Assembly: GCA_965224515.1 (NCBI GenBank) | Contig: OZ245051.1 | Location: 992,001 to 1,056,000 of the forward strand | DNA from: Sedimenticola_A sp040506425 | GTDB lineage: Bacteria > Pseudomonadota > Gammaproteobacteria > Chromatiales > Chromatiaceae | DNA length: 64,000 nt | Direction: 5' to 3' | Shown: positions 27,598 to 35,909 of the stretch, piece after piece | Layout: each line of letters opens with the position of its first letter | Position numbering within the stretch: the first letter of the stretch is position 1 | The notes under the pieces: model-generated | Seen by the model: the letters and a program-made list of their open reading frames with translations, nothing else | Databases searched by the model: none | What the model was told of the DNA's origin: nothing | Made by a program: the position numbers and the translations under genes

Positions 27598-28809
27598 CTA
27601 TGGGAGATCCAGGGTGGCTCCATGCTCGGCATCCCGCAAGGCATCTCCGTCAAAAGTCCGGCGCCCCTCTTTGATCAGCACCTGCCTGCCACAAAACGAG
27701 GCAAACCACTTCAGATCAACAGTTACAGATTCGGTCGCGTCGGAAATCATTAGTTCAGGCGGCAGTTTAAGCCCAAGCGCATGCTTCACGTAATTGAAAG
27801 AGAACTGGTGCCGCCCCCTTTTCTTATGCTTCGCTAACACATCCCCATAGAAGACCCCACCGTTATAGTATGGCGGCAGGTCATCATCTTTCACTGGTAT
27901 TTCAAACTCGAAATCCCAGTACGTCAAGACGCCAGGTGACTTGAAAACATTACTACCCATCTTGAGAGGGTATAATGGCTCGGTCACCGGTTGATACAGG
28001 TTGATCACACGCCCGGACGTCCTGTGCGTGATATTCACGGTAATCAGGTCACCGGAAAAACAGCTATCGTAGCCCGTTGCCAAATAGATTTTGGAAATCT
28101 TTCCGGGCTCAACCGAGCGCTCGTCGAAACCTGCAACATCGGTAAAGGGCTCGCGGCCCGTCTGTACCCCCCTGATGGAAGGGGTGATTCGAAAGTCGTA
28201 ATCCTTGAAGAATAGTGTCCCCCTTCCAACGTTCTTAATCTCCACGTACCAGAGATAGTTGTCATTGTCCGCACGGATACGCGCCTGCATCTTAGCGCTG
28301 AATGCCACACTCTTATCCCTGGGTCGTGTAACAGGTTTCACGCGGCGCATGTCAGCCTGAAATGTTTCCGAAACCAGGAGTCTGTTCTGGTTACGGTCAC
28401 GAACCTCGATGCGGATTCGGGATACCCCGTCGGCAGGCTCAAACTCACGCTGCAGATTCAAGGAGTCACCGGCCCGTAGCGGCATGGTGTTAAGAATCGG
28501 CGCCCCGGCAGTCGACGACTGGTCATTCGCACCGTACTGACGCGCCGACACTTCCAGCTGCCTCTTACCAGCCTCGAGTGAAGAGCTGTTTTCGAGGGTC
28601 GCGAACCAGTAGGTCTTGCTGCCTGATCTTTTGATCTGAAAATCGGACAGAGCCAATTTCAAGCCAGGCCTTGCCCGCTTATTCTGAATATTGCCTGCGG
28701 GCTTCTCTTTGAGTTGAAGTGCCTCCTTCAGAATATTTTCAAACGGCGCGGAAAATCCCGTTGCAGGAACCGACAGCAGTAACACTCCCAACATCAGATA
28801 CTTGTACAT
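27598..28809 (-). CDS. Exported hypothetical protein, 403 aa
   Basis: Not recognised. The ATG at 28809 has AGGA 8 nt upstream and gives a clear signal peptide (YKYLMLGVLLLSVPATGFSA); an ATG at 28827 lacks a ribosome site. After a short linker, the mature protein contains beta-rich segments with repeated patterns such as YWFATLENSSSLEAG, LSRIRIEVRDRNQNRLL and YLWYVEIKNVGRGTLFF, suggesting Ig-like or CARDB-like modules. Two Cys (CFSGD and FCGRQ) could form a disulfide. Likely periplasmic or surface-exposed. It is monocistronic, convergent with the kinase gene, and followed upstream by a 550-bp structured intergenic region. Confidence 0.7.
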   Translation of the reverse strand: MYKYLMLGVLLLSVPATGFSAPFENILKEALQLKEKPAGNIQNKRARPGLKLALSDFQIKRSGSKTYWFATLENSSSLEAGKRQLEVSARQYGANDQSSTAGAPILNTMPLRAGDSLNLQREFEPADGVSRIRIEVRDRNQNRLLVSETFQADMRRVKPVTRPRDKSVAFSAKMQARIRADNDNYLWYVEIKNVGRGTLFFKDYDFRITPSIRGVQTGREPFTDVAGFDERSVEPGKISKIYLATGYDSCFSGDLITVNITHRTSGRVINLYQPVTEPLYPLKMGSNVFKSPGVLTYWDFEFEIPVKDDDLPPYYNGGVFYGDVLAKHKKRGRHQFSFNYVKHALGLKLPPELMISDATESVTVDLKWFASFCGRQVLIKEGRRTFDGDALRDAEHGATLDLP

Positions 28810-29024
28810 GTCTTCATCCTTTCGCATGCAATTGACTACTTGGATCTGACTGCAGATAGCAGATCACACCATTCTATCCACCCTCGCATCTGATTGAGAA
28901 CGGCAAAGTCAGGCAATTAGTTGACATAGAACAAGGGAGCGCCCTATTCCAACTTCAGCTGAGAGCATATGTCGCCCATCACATACAGATAATGACTTGA
29001 AGTAATTAATTGCACACCCCTTTG

Positions 29025-29048
29025 ACCCGGCGTGTGACACGGCCGGGT
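29025..29048. promoter_or_regulatory. Small hairpin beside the nested element
   Basis: ACCCGGC (29025-29031) pairs with GCCGGGT (29042-29048). The same GCCGGGTT could alternatively pair with AACCCGGC at 29073-29080 in the neighbouring 26-bp repeat, so the two structures could compete. Confidence 0.4.
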
Positions 29049-29066
29049 TCAGGGTGATATCTTGCT

Positions 29067-29354
29067 GTTATTAACCCGGCGGCCAAATAGATGGGATTCA
29101 GCCACTGCGTGCTTGCCTGCAACAAGGCATCAAAATGCCACTGTAGCACTTCTACAGTAAGTTTTGATAACGTAGTTCGCAGGCAAGCACGCAGTGGCCT
29201 ATCTTTTTTAATCAATCTGTTAGGTGCTTCAAGCATGGCCTTGCTCTGTGTTGTGGCTCTTGCCAATGGAGTAGCCATTACCTGTGAGCCACGCCTTGAT
29301 CAAGTCCATGCTTGAAGCACTGAACACAATCTATTTGGCCGCCGGGTTAATAAC
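29067..29354. repeat. 288-bp nested inverted-repeat element with two branched hairpins
   Basis: Outer arms 29067-29092 and 29329-29354 are a perfect 26-bp inverted repeat starting GTTATTAACCCGGCGG. Inside lie two long hairpins. The first pairs 29101-29120 with 29179-29198 (20/20 bp), then 29129-29135 with 29162-29168 and 29140-29146 with 29152-29158. The second pairs 29224-29238 with 29306-29320 (15/15), then 29253-29259 with 29286-29292 and 29265-29269 with 29275-29279. As single strand it would fold into a three-way junction. It ends 27 bp before the ppk2 ATG. No target-site duplication and no convincing gene inside. It could be a MITE-like element or a structured leader RNA. Confidence 0.75.
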
Positions 29355-29381
29355 CAGACCATTGCACTGGAGAGACAGACC

Positions 29382-30251
29382 ATGTTTGAAGCAGTACCCA
29401 GCCCCTACCTGGTTCCGCATGATGGATCCTTTGCACGCAGAGACTATCCCACCCTGGTCGGCGATCGACCAAAGAAAAAGGAGCTCAAAAAGCAGCTCGA
29501 AGATGAGGTGGAACGACTGCATGACCTGCAGCGGGTCTTCTATGCCCATGACCGCCACTCCCTGCTGCTGGTATTCCAGGCCATGGACGCCGCAGGGAAG
29601 GACAGCACCATCCGTGCCGTAATGAGCGGCATCAATCCTGCCGGCTGCCAGGTATTCTCCTTCAAGAAACCGACCCCCAAAGAGCTGGACCACGACTTTC
29701 TCTGGCGCACCAACTGCTGCATGCCCGAGCGGGGCCGCATAGGCATTTTCAATCGCAGCTACTATGAAGAGGTTCTTGTAGTGAGGGTGCACCCGGAATA
29801 CCTCAACTACCAGCAGCTGCCCGCTTCACTGGATCTCACCGATGTCTGGCAAGAACGTTTCGAATCGATTCGTGACATGGAGAAACACATGGCACGCAAC
29901 GGAACTGTGATTCTGAAATTCTGGCTCAACGTCTCCCCGGAAGAGCAGAAACAGCGTTTTCTCTCCCGCCTCAACGAACCGGAGAAAAACTGGAAATTTG
30001 CTGCTGGTGACGTGGTTGAACGAGGCCACTGGAACGATTACATGCATGCCTACGAAGAGGCCCTGAGTGCCACCTCAAGACCCTGGGCACCCTGGTATGC
30101 CATCCCCGCAGATGACAAACCCCACATGCGTTTGACCGTGGCGCGGATCATCCGGCAGACCCTGGAGTCCCTGGCGCTGGAATATCCCAAGGTAAGTGCA
30201 AAGGAGCAGGTCCGTTTTGACGAGATGCGACAGCTGCTGGAGAACGAGTGA
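29382..30251 (+). CDS. ppk2: Polyphosphate kinase 2 family protein (polyP:nucleotide phosphotransferase)
   Basis: Predicted to use polyphosphate to phosphorylate nucleoside mono- or diphosphates. It has 289 residues. The P-loop-like AMDAAGKDSTIRAVMSGINP is at about 67-86, followed by the lid region DHDFLWR and PERGRIGIFNRSYYEEVLVVRVHP near 105-140, which are diagnostic of PPK2. The single-domain length matches class I or III enzymes; nucleotide preference cannot be stated. The gene follows the 288-bp nested repeat. It overlaps the downstream metallo-hydrolase at TGATG, indicating translational coupling. Confidence 0.92.
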   Translation: MFEAVPSPYLVPHDGSFARRDYPTLVGDRPKKKELKKQLEDEVERLHDLQRVFYAHDRHSLLLVFQAMDAAGKDSTIRAVMSGINPAGCQVFSFKKPTPKELDHDFLWRTNCCMPERGRIGIFNRSYYEEVLVVRVHPEYLNYQQLPASLDLTDVWQERFESIRDMEKHMARNGTVILKFWLNVSPEEQKQRFLSRLNEPEKNWKFAAGDVVERGHWNDYMHAYEEALSATSRPWAPWYAIPADDKPHMRLTVARIIRQTLESLALEYPKVSAKEQVRFDEMRQLLENE

Positions 30252-31639
30252 TGGAGATTGAATTTTACGGCGCCACCAGTGGCGTAACCGGCTCATGCCA
30301 TATTCTGCGCACTGCAGGCCAGACCATTCTGCTCGACTGCGGGCTGATCCAGGGACGGCGTACAGAGATGGAGAAGAACCGCAACCCCTTCCCCTTTTCA
30401 CCCGACGAGATCTCCGCGGTGGTGCTGAGCCATGGCCACATCGATCACTCCGGGCGCATTCCCCTGCTGGTCAAGCAGGGCTACAGGGGCCCCATCTATA
30501 CCCAAAATGCAACCGCCGACCTGTGCGACATCCTTCTTCAGGACTCCGCCTTTCTGCAGGAGAAAGATGCTCAATACGAGAACAAACGACGCAAGCGTAA
30601 AAAAAAGCCGTTAATTGAACCCCTCTATACCGTCGACGATGCAAAAGCCGCCCTGAAGAATATAGTCGGGCTGCGCTATGGAGAGAAAAAAGAGATTCTG
30701 CCGGGGGTGACCATCCGCTACCAGGATGCAGGGCACATTCTGGGATCAAGCAGCGTGGAAGTCTGGCTGGTGGAAGAGGGCAAGGAGCGGAAGATCGTCT
30801 TCAGCGGTGACCTTGGCCAGTATGACACGCCCATATTGAATGATCCGGCGGTCATAACCGAAGCCGATCATGTGATCATCGAGAGCACTTACGGCAACCG
30901 CCGTCACCGCGACCGCCAGGGCACCATCGACGAGATCGGACAGATCATCCGGGATGCCGCACACCAGAAAGGCAACCTGCTGATACCCGCCTTCTCCATC
31001 GGCCGTACCCAGGAGATACTCTACTACCTGGGCAAATACTACACCGAGTGGGAACTGGACCGCTGGGAGGTCTTTCTCGACAGCCCCATGGCAATCCGCG
31101 CCAGCAAGGTCTACTGGGAGTACCCCCATCTCTACGATGAGGAGGCCACCAAGCTGCGCAAACAGATCAACGAGATGCCGCACCTGAGAAACCTGCGCCT
31201 TACACCGTCACCCCAGGAGTCCATGGCCATCAACCGAATCAAGAGCGGGGCTATCATCATCTCTGCCAGTGGCATGCTGACCGGTGGGCGAATCATTCAT
31301 CATCTAAAACACAACATCTCACACAAAGGCTCGCACATTCTTATTGTCGGCTACCAGGCAAACGGCACCCTGGGGCGCAGGCTTGTGGATGGTCACGAGA
31401 CCGTACGAATCCACGGTGAAGAGTTCAGGGTCAGGGCCAGCATCCACACCGTTGGCGGCCTGTCGGCTCACGGGGACGTGGACGACCTGCTGCGCTGGTG
31501 CGGTAGCTTTAAATCAGGGCCCGAGGTCCACGTGGTTCATGGCGAGGACGAATCGAAACAGGCCTTCAGTGAGACGTTGAAATCAGAACTCAATCTGGAT
31601 GCCTCGGCACCTGGTCCCGGTGACATACTGGAACTGTAA
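30251..31639 (+). CDS. MBL-fold beta-CASP hydrolase (RNA-specificity domain)
   Basis: Metallo-beta-lactamase/beta-CASP protein of 462 residues, a family that includes RNA nucleases. Metal ligands are visible in SHGHIDHSG (about 60-68), the QDAGHILGSSSVEV motif (about 155-170), and the GDLG aspartate. The beta-CASP insert contains ESTYGNR, PAFSIGRTQE and SASGMLTGGRIIHHL, and the C-terminal RMMBL region has VGYQANGTLGR and HTVGGLSAHGD. The frame has a GTG one codon earlier; ATG at 30251 is preferred. Coupled to ppk2 by a 1-nt overlap. It likely processes RNA, but its target is unknown. Confidence 0.9.
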   Translation: MEIEFYGATSGVTGSCHILRTAGQTILLDCGLIQGRRTEMEKNRNPFPFSPDEISAVVLSHGHIDHSGRIPLLVKQGYRGPIYTQNATADLCDILLQDSAFLQEKDAQYENKRRKRKKKPLIEPLYTVDDAKAALKNIVGLRYGEKKEILPGVTIRYQDAGHILGSSSVEVWLVEEGKERKIVFSGDLGQYDTPILNDPAVITEADHVIIESTYGNRRHRDRQGTIDEIGQIIRDAAHQKGNLLIPAFSIGRTQEILYYLGKYYTEWELDRWEVFLDSPMAIRASKVYWEYPHLYDEEATKLRKQINEMPHLRNLRLTPSPQESMAINRIKSGAIIISASGMLTGGRIIHHLKHNISHKGSHILIVGYQANGTLGRRLVDGHETVRIHGEEFRVRASIHTVGGLSAHGDVDDLLRWCGSFKSGPEVHVVHGEDESKQAFSETLKSELNLDASAPGPGDILEL

Positions 31640-31670
31640 AACCACTCCCTATTTCACAGGCATAACAAAG

Positions 31671-31816
31671 GCTCTGTGCCAGTTAGGCATTGAAACTGAT
31701 TTCTGAGTTCTATCTAGGCATTGGTAGGTCGGGCTTCAGCCCGACATGTCGGCCTGAAGGCCGACCTACAGAAATCAATGTCTTAAGTTAAATTCCACAC
31801 CTAACTGGTACAGAGC
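31671..31816. repeat. Nested inverted repeat containing a family A REP pair
   Basis: The outer arms 31671-31687 and 31800-31816 pair with one mismatch in 17. Within them TGATTTCTG (31697-31705) pairs with CAGAAATCA (31769-31777). In the centre (31724-31770) GTAGGTCGGGCTTCAGCCCGACAT is followed by the inverted GTCGGCCTGAAGGCCGACCTACA. It separates the convergent MBL gene and ibpA. Confidence 0.75.
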
Positions 31817-31822
31817 ATAAAA

Positions 31823-31850
31823 AAACGCAGCGGCCGAGGCCGCTGCGTTT
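31823..31850 (-). terminator. Rho-independent terminator of ibpA
   Basis: Perfect 13-bp stem AAACGCAGCGGCC with 2-nt spacer, followed on the minus strand by a run of T (TTTTTTTATG). It lies 25 bp beyond the ibpA stop. Confidence 0.9.
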
Positions 31851-31874
31851 CCCTTAGGAGATTAAACGCGCTGC

Positions 31875-32333
31875 TTAAGCTGCGTTAGCCTTGCTCTCGA
31901 TCAGGTGGTCGCCATCTGACTTGATCTCGACCCGACGGGGCTTCATCGCCTCGGGAATCTCGCGAACAAGCTCGACATGGAGCAGGCCGTCCCTGATCTC
32001 GGCGCCGTCGACGCGTACGTAATCAGCCAGCTGGAAGCTGCGTTCAAAACTGCGGTTGGCAATGCCACGATGCAGGAACTTGCGGCTCTGCTGATCATCT
32101 TTCTTGGCGCCGGTGACACGCAGGATATTCTGCTTCACCTCGATATCCAGGTCATCACGGGTAAAACCCGCCACGGCCATGGAGATGCGGTACTCATCAT
32201 CACCGGTCAGCTCAATATTGTAAGGGGGGTAACCGGCACCGCTGTCAGAGCGGTAGGCGGATTCCAGGGTGTCTGCCAGGCGATCGAAGCCGATGGCGGT
32301 ACGGAACAGGGGTGCAAAATCAAAATTGGTCAT
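31875..32333 (-). CDS. ibpA: Small heat-shock protein (IbpA/Hsp20)
   Basis: ATP-independent holdase that keeps heat-denatured proteins soluble. It has 152 residues. The N-terminus MTNFDFAPLFRTAIGFDRLADTL follows E. coli IbpA, and the alpha-crystallin domain (about 35-125) contains YRISMAVAGFTRDDLDIEV, HRGIANRSFERSFQL and the C-terminal IPEAMKPRRVEI. Of two close ATGs, the one at 32333 is chosen: GAGG lies 8 nt upstream and the alignment starts there; the ATG at 32339 is too close to it. It is preceded by a sigma-32-like promoter and a ROSE-like leader and followed by a strong terminator, so it is a monocistronic heat-shock gene. Confidence 0.95.
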   Translation of the reverse strand: MTNFDFAPLFRTAIGFDRLADTLESAYRSDSGAGYPPYNIELTGDDEYRISMAVAGFTRDDLDIEVKQNILRVTGAKKDDQQSRKFLHRGIANRSFERSFQLADYVRVDGAEIRDGLLHVELVREIPEAMKPRRVEIKSDGDHLIESKANAA

Positions 32334-32337
32334 AATC

Positions 32338-32440
32338 ATATCCTCACTATGAAGCGATATTAACTAACTCAAAGTCTGAGTTAGTGGAGTGCACGCTCAT
32401 CGAGCCGTGCGGTTCTGCGGACCCCTAGAGGGCATCCGCC
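32338..32440 (-). promoter_or_regulatory. ROSE-like RNA thermometer in ibpA leader
   Basis: The 3'-most hairpin (32338-32360) sets ATATCGCTT against the AGGA Shine-Dalgarno and GATAT. It contains TCGCT, matching the UYGCU motif that pairs imperfectly with the SD in ROSE elements. Upstream in the leader are a perfect 10-bp hairpin AACTAACTCA/TGAGTTAGTT and GCGGA-CCC/GGG-TCCGC. This fits the multi-hairpin ROSE layout known for ibpA genes. Confidence 0.65.
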
Positions 32441-32446
32441 TACTCC

Positions 32447-32476
32447 ATAGGTAGGGATACAAAAAAGAAATTCAAG
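32447..32476 (-). promoter_or_regulatory. Sigma-32 (RpoH)-type promoter of ibpA
   Basis: On the minus strand CTTGAA (32476-32471) is followed after 14 nt by CCCTACCTAT, close to the RpoH consensus CTTGAAA-N(11-16)-CCCCATNT. It would give a leader of roughly 100 nt. Confidence 0.7.
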
Positions 32477-32541
32477 GGAGATATTTAAACTTTGTGCGGT
32501 CCGGGATATTGGTTGGAATTTAATTAAACTGTCTATCTTCC

Positions 32542-32573
32542 GTAGGTCGGCCTTCAGGCCGACATCTCGGGCT
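32542..32573. repeat. GTAGGTCGG-type REP, single or decayed (family A)
   Basis: GTAGGTCGGCCTTCAGGCCGACAT forms one hairpin; the inverted partner is degraded (TCGGGCTC). It lies between btpA and ibpA. The rest of the roughly 190-bp spacer has no gene. Confidence 0.75.
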
Positions 32574-32637
32574 CCCGTGCCCTTCGGAAGGACCTGACAG
32601 GAACTAACGGTTGGTTTCGATACATAACCCTTATATT

Positions 32638-33444
32638 TCAGTCCAGGGCACTCATCAGCGCCTGAACACGCTCAAGCTCCACCGGGTTCGAGGCGATACC
32701 CTCACGCTTGGTATTGGTGCCGACGATCATGCCATCTGCCACCCGTGAGAACTCTTTTGCGGTGGTCTCATTGACCCCGCTACCGACAAACACCGGCACA
32801 TCACCCACCACCGCCTTCACCTCTTCAACCTGGGTTATGTCTGTCGGCAGACCGGTACCTCCACCGGAGACCACGACACCATCCGCCATACCCCGGCGAA
32901 CCAGGTCCATTACATCCTCGGCCAGGGGCCTGCGCTCGCCAAGGGCCGAGGAGTGTTTCACATCCACGTCGGCCATGATGTGAATGCCTCGCGCCCTGAG
33001 CAGGTCCCGCTCCCTCAGCAGTTCATGGGCAATACCCTGAATGATCCCCTGGTCAGCGACCCGGGCACCTGTCAGCACGTTGACCCTGATAAACTCCGCT
33101 CCCACGGCGTGGGCCACGGCCAGGGCACTGAGTCCGTCGTTGCGCAGACAGTTGATCCCAAGAGGCAGATCGGTCTGCTGCCGGATCAATGCTGCAATCG
33201 CAGTCATGTGGGCCACCACGTGCTGGGGTACACGCCCAGGGTAAAAGGGCACATCACCGAAGTTCTCGATGATCATCGCATCCACTCCGCCCTGGGCCAG
33301 GATCTGGGCATCCTTAAGGGCACGCTCCTGCACCCAGTTGAGGTTGGCATCGTAACGGGGGGAGCCCGGCAGGGGTGCCAGGTGCACCATGCCGATCACC
33401 GGCGTATTGCTGTCATTGAGGCGGGCAAAGAGATTGGTTGTCAT
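32638..33444 (-). CDS. btpA: BtpA/SgcQ family TIM-barrel protein
   Basis: It has 268 residues and looks like a soluble TIM barrel. Family stretches are IGMVHLAPLPGSPRY at the N-terminus, GGVDAMIIENFGDVPF, LPLGINCLRND, GAEFIRVNVLTGARVADQG, ADVDVKHSSALGERRP and PVFVGSGVNETTAKEF. In cyanobacteria BtpA affects photosystem I stability, and SgcQ-type members sit in sugar loci. In a non-phototroph the function is unknown. Monocistronic, 70 bp from the diguanylate cyclase gene on the same strand. Confidence 0.85.
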   Translation of the reverse strand: MTTNLFARLNDSNTPVIGMVHLAPLPGSPRYDANLNWVQERALKDAQILAQGGVDAMIIENFGDVPFYPGRVPQHVVAHMTAIAALIRQQTDLPLGINCLRNDGLSALAVAHAVGAEFIRVNVLTGARVADQGIIQGIAHELLRERDLLRARGIHIMADVDVKHSSALGERRPLAEDVMDLVRRGMADGVVVSGGGTGLPTDITQVEEVKAVVGDVPVFVGSGVNETTAKEFSRVADGMIVGTNTKREGIASNPVELERVQALMSALD

Positions 33445-33514
33445 GATCTTTTTCTTATTCGGAATTGGCTGGCTGTTGAAACCATACTATAGACCAACAG
33501 GTCCCGGGCATCTT

Positions 33515-34984
33515 TCAGATTATCGACTCCCGGCCGAATACCACGCTGTCACCACCACCACGTTTTGCCATGTAGCAGGCTTCATCTGCTCTGTTCATTG
33601 CTGTCTGAACATCAGGCACATCGCTGTCCAACAGCGCACCGCCGATACTGATGGTCACGTCATAGCGGAAATCTTCCCACTCGAAGGGTGCTGCGGAGAT
33701 ACTCCTTCGGATCTCATCGGCTATGGCATGGGCACGGTCCAGGGGACAGTGCCACAGCAGAACGGCAAACTCATCACCACCCAGCCGCCCGGCACAATCC
33801 CGCTGACGGATCGCCTTCTTGATAACCTGGGCGGCGTTCCTGATCAGGTGATCACCCGCCTCGTGACTTGCCGTGTCATTGACCGTCTTTACGCCATCCA
33901 GGTCCAGGTAGAGCAGGCAGTGGCTTGCAACCTGGTTCCGGGTTCCCTCCAGCGCCAGTTCCATACGCTCCACGAACGCCGCGCGGTTAAGTAACTCGGT
34001 CAGGTAATCGTAATTGGCCCGCTTATGCAGGGATTGATAGTGCGTCTGCTCAGCAAAGGCTGCGGCCACGATCAGGCCGGTGAAGACCGCCACCCCAACG
34101 TAGGCTATATCGAGATAGAGATAGGTGATATCCGCCTTTCTGAAGCAGTCGGGGTTAATCCAGGCACCAACCACAAGAAATGCAGCTGCCAACGCCAGCC
34201 CCAGAAACGTTATCCCTCTCGGACCATGACGAATCGCCCCGATAAGGAATATGGGAGTACCCATGAACAGAAACAGCAGCGACACCGCCTCTTTGGCCTC
34301 AGATACCGCCACCGTAACCGCGTAACCCAGAACCAGTGAAAAGAGAACGAGCTCAAGTAGAGCGCGGGATGAAATCCGCCAATTGCGACTCCAACTGAGC
34401 AGAAAACCACCCAGGGTGATAATGCCGAGGGCATTACCCAGCCACCAGAAGAGCCAGAGCGTAGACCAGGGTGCCGACAGTCCGCCCAATAGATAACTGA
34501 AACCCATCACTCCAATGCTTGCGCTGATCATCGGCCCGGCAACCACCGCCAACAGGCTGAATGCGAGCACAGCCTTTACTTTGACCAGCCCCGAATCGAA
34601 CCCCAGGTAGCGCAGCAGGGCAACCGGAACTGCAGCCTCCAGCACACTGCCCAGCGCGGCAACCATGGCCACCTGCATGGGGATTCCCGCATCAAGCGCG
34701 ATCAGGTACATGCCAAGGAATATACCCGGCCAGAGCCTGATACCGAATATGAAGAAGGCCGCAAACGCCACCCCGGAAGGGAGCCAGATCGGCGTTATTC
34801 CGGCCTGGGCAGACTCTGCCGCCAGGCTGAGAAGCCCGGCACCGTAATAGAGGAGGGCCAGCAAGAGGCTGCAGAACAACAGCCTGAGAATGTAGTTCTT
34901 TATTTTGTCGTTACGGCTGCATAGCGGGTATTCGTTTGCAGCGCCGAGCCACTCAACCCGCAAAAGGTTTTGATCCAGATCCAT
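33515..34984 (-). CDS. MASE1-domain diguanylate cyclase (GGDEF)
   Basis: Membrane-bound enzyme predicted to make c-di-GMP from GTP. The N-terminal MASE1 sensor has about eight helices (about 30-310) with the conserved ITPIWLPSGVAFAAFFIFGIRLWPGIFLG. The C-terminal GGDEF domain (about 330-485) contains YDYLTELLNRAAF, LDLDGVKTVNDT, an intact active site GRLGGDEFAVLLW near residue 401 and VTISIGGAL. An RxxD inhibitory site is not clear. An ATG at 34984 with AAGGA about 9 nt upstream is preferred over a GTG at 35020. The MASE1 ligand is unknown. Confidence 0.9.
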   Translation of the reverse strand: MDLDQNLLRVEWLGAANEYPLCSRNDKIKNYILRLLFCSLLLALLYYGAGLLSLAAESAQAGITPIWLPSGVAFAAFFIFGIRLWPGIFLGMYLIALDAGIPMQVAMVAALGSVLEAAVPVALLRYLGFDSGLVKVKAVLAFSLLAVVAGPMISASIGVMGFSYLLGGLSAPWSTLWLFWWLGNALGIITLGGFLLSWSRNWRISSRALLELVLFSLVLGYAVTVAVSEAKEAVSLLFLFMGTPIFLIGAIRHGPRGITFLGLALAAAFLVVGAWINPDCFRKADITYLYLDIAYVGVAVFTGLIVAAAFAEQTHYQSLHKRANYDYLTELLNRAAFVERMELALEGTRNQVASHCLLYLDLDGVKTVNDTASHEAGDHLIRNAAQVIKKAIRQRDCAGRLGGDEFAVLLWHCPLDRAHAIADEIRRSISAAPFEWEDFRYDVTISIGGALLDSDVPDVQTAMNRADEACYMAKRGGGDSVVFGRESII

Positions 34985-35129
34985 TGGGTAGATGTCCTTA
35001 TCCTGTGCATTTTTAATCACAACCCATCCAACTCGGCAGTAACATAACTATACCGCTCCAGTATAAGTCATGGGCCGCTTCCGACAGAAATGCTGGGGAT
35101 TCAGAATTAATCTAATGTCTGCGCCAACA

Positions 35130-35909
35130 TCAGACCAGCAGGCGCTTTCTAACCAGGGCAACAGCAATATAGAAACCCAGGGCGCCGTATGCCACCAACA
35201 CCCCCAGGTGAAGCAGGGGCTGGCTGAGCTCACCGCCGGCAACAAGGGGCCTGGTAAGCGCTACGGCATGGGTCAGTGGCAACATTTGCACCAGCCACTG
35301 TGCTACCTCAGGGAGTGTATCCACCGGGTAGAACACCCCGCAGAGAATAAACATTGGGGTAATGGCGAGAACGAAGTAGTAGTTGAAGAAGTCGTAGTTG
35401 GTGGCGACGGAGCTCATGACCATCGCCATCCCGGCAAAGCAGAGACCGATCAGGAACACCACCGGCAGCACCAGTACCGCCTCCCAGCCCTGCACCACCC
35501 CCAGCAGGGCAGCAACAAGCAGAATTGCAATACCGCTGAACAGACTCTTGGTACCGCACCAGAGCATCTCACCGGCCAGGATGTCATCCACCTCCAGGGG
35601 AGTGGCCATCAGGGCCTCGTAGGTGCGCTGGGGATCCATGCGGGTATAGACCGAGTACATACCTTCAAAAGTGGCCGTGGTCATGGCCGAGGAGGCAATG
35701 ATGCCCGAGGCGAGAAACGCCAGGTAGGGCATGCCGGACATCTCGCCCACGAAGTGCCCGAGGCCGAATCCCATGCCAAGGAGATAGAGGGTCGGCTCAC
35801 CGAAGTTCATCACCACTGCAGGTCCGATCAGCTTGCGCCAGACCATGATATTGCGTCGCCATACAGCGAATGCACCTGAACGGACAGAGGGAAGTCGCCA
35901 GTGGTTCAA
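35130..35909 (-). CDS. nodJ: ABC-2 type permease (NodJ family)
   Basis: Inner-membrane exporter subunit of 259 residues with six hydrophobic helices. Family sequences include VWRRNIMVWRKLIGPAVVM, GEPTLYLLGMGFGLGHFVG, YTRMDPQRTYEALMATPL and the C-terminal VLVAYGALGFYIAVALVRKRL. It pairs with the NodI-type ATPase whose gene overlaps it. The start is TTG at 35909, overlapping the nodI TGA, with GGGAG 8 nt upstream. NodIJ was first described for Nod-factor export, but homologues are widespread in non-rhizobial proteobacteria, so the exported substrate here is unknown. Confidence 0.88.
   Translation of the reverse strand: MNHWRLPSVRSGAFAVWRRNIMVWRKLIGPAVVMNFGEPTLYLLGMGFGLGHFVGEMSGMPYLAFLASGIIASSAMTTATFEGMYSVYTRMDPQRTYEALMATPLEVDDILAGEMLWCGTKSLFSGIAILLVAALLGVVQGWEAVLVLPVVFLIGLCFAGMAMVMSSVATNYDFFNYYFVLAITPMFILCGVFYPVDTLPEVAQWLVQMLPLTHAVALTRPLVAGGELSQPLLHLGVLVAYGALGFYIAVALVRKRLLV

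Noticed and set aside
29160..29230. Possible integron attC site (GTTAGGT core-like string at 29219)
   Set aside because: No matching inverse core at the right distance, no integrase, and the hairpin sizes do not fit attC.
29006..29315. Short frames inside the 288-bp nested element on both strands
   Set aside because: Both arms translate to the same IYLAAGLI string because of the inverted repeat; the frames are explained by the palindrome, not by coding selection.
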